Program-made: the position numbers and the translations under genes
Source of the DNA: Mobilitalea sp.
Lineage (GTDB): Bacteria > Bacillota_A > Clostridia > Lachnospirales > Lachnospiraceae
Direction of reading: 5' to 3'
Assembly: GCA_029974875.1 (NCBI GenBank)
Contig: JARKQP010000173.1
Location: 1-8,960, forward strand
DNA: 8,960 bases
Notes under the pieces: model-generated
The model's database searches: none
The model's input: only the letters and a program-made list of their open reading frames with translations
What the model was told of the DNA's origin: nothing
In this document: positions 6,671 through 8,960 of the stretch, piece by piece
How positions within the stretch are numbered: position 1 is the first letter of the stretch
Layout of the letters: each line of letters opens with the position of its first letter

Positions 6671-6681
6671 GCTTAACAAGT

Positions 6682-6717
6682 TAAGGGCAAGACCATGGTA
6701 AAATGGCCTTGCCCTTA
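6682..6717. terminator. Hairpin between convergent genes, likely bidirectional terminator
   Basis: TAAGGGCAAG (6682-6691) plus CCAT (6693-6696) pair with ATGG (6703-6706) plus CTTGCCCTTA (6708-6717). This is a 15-position stem with one A-C mismatch and a 6-base loop. It lies between the end of the MGMT-domain gene at 6670 and the minus-strand stop at 6743. The T-rich stretch on either side is imperfect, so termination efficiency is uncertain, but its position between convergent genes fits. Confidence 0.7.
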
Positions 6718-6742
6718 CATAGCTTTATTTTATACCCAGTAT

Positions 6743-8960
6743 TTACTGTTGCCTGCAAGCAGTGTCATAAGCCTCATAAACAGCCCGGCTTACCCCCTGT
6801 ATTTTCTCCTTGTTCACCTTACAGCGCTTCCTGTCGTAGGTGTAGAGCCCGTTTACCTCGTCCTCCACATCGCTTAGCTGAGTATAGATGCTGCCGCATA
6901 AGCCCTTCTCAAGGCTGGGAAGCACCATGGCTTCATAGACCTCCGCGATTTTATCCGTCAGAGTCTCCTCATCCTTTAAAAATCCATATCCGTGCTGGTA
7001 ATGCAGGCTGTAGCTGTGCTCCGCCAATACATAGGAGTAACCGCCGAATTCAGAAAGGACCAGGGGCTTATCCGTAGCCGAAAGGGGAAAGGCCTTAAAA
7101 TAAATATGCCTGCTGTCCACATCGCTCATCTCGCCTGTGAACCAGCCGGAGGTGGTATCTACAATGCGGGTGCTGTCCAGCTCCTTTAATATACCATACA
7201 TTCTGTCACTGTCAAACTGCCCCCAGCCTTCATTAAAAATCGTATAGTATATAATGCAGGGATGGTTATACAGCTGGGATACCGTTTCCTGCATATGCTT
7301 TTCAAAGATTGCTTTCCGCTTCTTACCTACTATGCGCCCTTTGCTGCCAAAGCGGGTAAAGCCTAAGGTGGGCAGTGCCGTATCCCGGAGGAAGGAGTAC
7401 CTTCCGCTGTTGACCATATCCTGCAGGACCAGCATGCCCAATTTATCACAGAGGTAGTAGAAGGATTCCGGCTCAACTTTGAGGTGCTTCCTAAGGGTGT
7501 TAAAGCCCAGCTCCTTCATGGTGCGGATATCAAATTGATAGCCCTTTTCCGAGGCCGGCAGATAAATGCCGTCGCTGTAATACCCCTGATCTAGTATACC
7601 GTGGAGGAAGATGGGCTTTCCGTTTAAGCAGATTCTCTGCATCCCCTCAACCTGCCGGATGTCCACGGTCCGTAGGGCAAAGTAGGATTCCACCTTATCT
7701 GTGTAGGTGCAAACCGTAAGCTCATATAGGAAGGGCTGTTCAGGTGTCCAGCAGACCGGCCGGCATCCCTCCTGCTCCAGATCAATCCTTATGGAACGGT
7801 CAGTGGCGGTTCTTCTTATTTCCTTCTCGGGAGCATGTATGATGACCTCGTACTCCTTTGCCTGTGTACGGACCTCCAGCAGGATGCCGGTCAGATCCGG
7901 CGTTATCTTAAGCCCCTCGATATAATCCCTGGGCACGCTTTCAATCCAGACAGTCTGCCAGATGCCGCTGACAGGGGTATACCACATTTCGCCCCTCTTC
8001 CTGCGCTGCTTCCCATAGGGAAGGAGGGAGGAGAGGGGATCTGTCACCCTTACCACCAGTTCATTTTCCCCAGGCTGGAAGGCCGTTGTAATATCAAAGT
8101 AAAAGGCCAGGTATCCGCCCTCATGGCTGCCTATGTGCTGACCGTTCAAAAAAACCTCCGCCTTCTGGTCCACGGCTCCGAAGTGGAGCAGGAGCTTATC
8201 TCTGACAAAGCCCTCCGGCAGGGTAAACCTTCTGCGGTACGTCAGCTGCCGTCCCACCCTTTTCCCGTAGCCAGACAGCAGGGATTGGGGAGGATAGGGC
8301 ACCACAATGTTATTGTCCCAGGAGCCGTTCAGGCAATACCAGTCCTCCCTGCGCAGCTGGGGTCTTGGGTAAGAGGAGAAGGGCATTTCCAGCCCGTCAC
8401 CCAATTCCGTGGGCAGGATACGGTGCTCCCTTCTTACCATGGTAAAAATGGCATTTAGGATGACCAGCAGGAGAACCGCCGCTCCCAAGGCCGCCATGAA
8501 AATATTCCGGTTTGGCAGGAAGGACTCCGTCCCGTCCCCGTTAATAATCCGCTCTGCATTTTGTAATACCAGGGCGCCGATGGCCGGCCCGATAATTCCG
8601 GGGATAAAGACCTGTCCGAAGATGCGGAGCCCCTGGAACAGGCCTGCCTTATTTTCCGGTGTGTTATCCCGTATTTTGGCGCCGAATACCGCCATACCCG
8701 TCAATTGCCCCGTCATCATCAAAAGGGAGCCGAGGAAGACCGGCAGGGTAGCACGGAAGAAAAACAGCAGCACATACCCCGCAATTAATAACACAATGGT
8801 AGGATATACGCTTCTCCGAAAGCCCAGGGAATCGTATAATTTTCCATACAAAGCAGTTGCCGCCGCGGCAAGGAGGATGGCGGGAGCCAGGATAAAGGTA
8901 TAGTTGGCCATTCCCAGGCTCTGTTCATAGTACAGGATAAGGTAGGGCATAAAGGTCTGG
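6743..8960 (-). CDS. MFS transporter - GH2 glycoside hydrolase fusion (5' end outside window)
   Basis: The frame runs open off the right edge, so the N-terminal part is missing. Counting from the Met encoded at 8948-8950, residues 1-172 are the C-terminal half of an MFS transporter. They hold about five membrane segments (near 17-36, 48-66, 69-90, 107-131, 150-172), the MFS loop motif GKLYDSLGFRR (36-46) and IRDNTPENKAGLFQGLR (93-109). After a short basic linker comes a GH2 enzyme: sugar-binding jelly roll (about 195-335, with YPRPQLRREDWYCLNGSWD), Ig-like domain (about 340-432) and TIM barrel (about 435-735). The predicted acid/base is E574 in IFNEGWGQ and the nucleophile E634 in LSEFGG; FLHGILDQGYY, LGFNTLRKHLKVEP and TQLSDVEDEVNG are standard. 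MFS C-termini face the cytoplasm, so the hydrolase should be a cytoplasmic domain tied to an importer. The substrate is unknown; a beta-galactoside or related glycoside is possible. By eye this gene is more GC-rich than glgCD. Confidence 0.9.
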   Translation of the reverse strand, partial: QTFMPYLILYYEQSLGMANYTFILAPAILLAAAATALYGKLYDSLGFRRSVYPTIVLLIAGYVLLFFFRATLPVFLGSLLMMTGQLTGMAVFGAKIRDNTPENKAGLFQGLRIFGQVFIPGIIGPAIGALVLQNAERIINGDGTESFLPNRNIFMAALGAAVLLLVILNAIFTMVRREHRILPTELGDGLEMPFSSYPRPQLRREDWYCLNGSWDNNIVVPYPPQSLLSGYGKRVGRQLTYRRRFTLPEGFVRDKLLLHFGAVDQKAEVFLNGQHIGSHEGGYLAFYFDITTAFQPGENELVVRVTDPLSSLLPYGKQRRKRGEMWYTPVSGIWQTVWIESVPRDYIEGLKITPDLTGILLEVRTQAKEYEVIIHAPEKEIRRTATDRSIRIDLEQEGCRPVCWTPEQPFLYELTVCTYTDKVESYFALRTVDIRQVEGMQRICLNGKPIFLHGILDQGYYSDGIYLPASEKGYQFDIRTMKELGFNTLRKHLKVEPESFYYLCDKLGMLVLQDMVNSGRYSFLRDTALPTLGFTRFGSKGRIVGKKRKAIFEKHMQETVSQLYNHPCIIYYTIFNEGWGQFDSDRMYGILKELDSTRIVDTTSGWFTGEMSDVDSRHIYFKAFPLSATDKPLVLSEFGGYSYVLAEHSYSLHYQHGYGFLKDEETLTDKIAEVYEAMVLPSLEKGLCGSIYTQLSDVEDEVNGLYTYDRKRCKVNKEKIQGVSRAVYEAYDTACRQQ

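Noticed and set aside
6347..6679. 110-codon minus-strand ORF
   Set aside because: It is antisense to the MGMT-domain gene, whose PCHR and TYGQIA motifs identify the real coding strand.
7835..8458. 207-codon plus-strand ORF
   Set aside because: It lies opposite the MFS-GH2 gene, whose motifs and catalytic residues are unmistakable. The plus-strand product shows no recognisable domain or start signal, so it is an antisense shadow.
8409..8903. 164-codon plus-strand ORF
   Set aside because: It is antisense to the MFS transmembrane region. Its Arg/Pro/Lys-rich composition reflects the opposite strand, and it has no domain.

Overview
The window looks like a chromosomal segment of an anaerobic, low-to-mid-GC Firmicute, most likely class Clostridia and plausibly Lachnospiraceae. 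The grounds are strong GGAGG-type ribosome binding sites, AT-rich gaps between genes, a tandem glgC-glgD pair, and a small ELLLALSDMLD-type coiled-coil protein of a sort I remember from Lachnospiraceae. No rRNA, tRNA, CRISPR array or insertion sequence is visible.

Layout, left to right. (1) The end of a LigD-type polymerase/primase domain (1-488, +), cut by the window edge. (2) A 500-base gap (489-988) with a short direct repeat, an orphan Shine-Dalgarno site in front of a 6-codon ORF, a very AT-rich block with two 12-base palindromes, a stem-loop and two candidate promoters for the next operon. (3) glgC-glgD (989-3275, +), overlapping by 14 bases: the ADP-glucose-forming step of glycogen synthesis, as a catalytic subunit and a paralogous subunit that has lost active-site residues. 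(4) A small coiled-coil protein (3361-3662, +) behind an extended -10 promoter, apparently broken by one missing base in a run of A. (5) A strong hairpin terminator (3738-3769) just upstream of an ABC exporter operon: ATPase (3809-4690), a 537-residue two-halved permease resembling polyketide/ionophore exporters (4714-6327), and a short MGMT-type DNA alkyltransferase domain (6332-6670) that starts 4 bases after the permease stop. (6) A hairpin between convergent genes (6682-6717). (7) A long minus-strand gene (6743-8960, cut at its 5' end by the window edge) encoding the C-terminal half of an MFS transporter fused in frame to a complete three-domain GH2 glycoside hydrolase.

Together the genes cover carbon storage (glgCD), export or self-protection (ABC pair), DNA repair (LigD domain, MGMT domain) and glycoside use (MFS-GH2). 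The most unusual object is the MFS-GH2 fusion. It has both predicted catalytic glutamates and an ordinary MFS C-terminal half, with no stop, frameshift or convincing internal start at the junction. The expected topology puts the hydrolase on the cytoplasmic face, which suggests an importer that hands its glycoside straight to the hydrolase. The frameshifted coiled-coil gene and the possible attenuator in front of the ABC operon are the next most interesting items.
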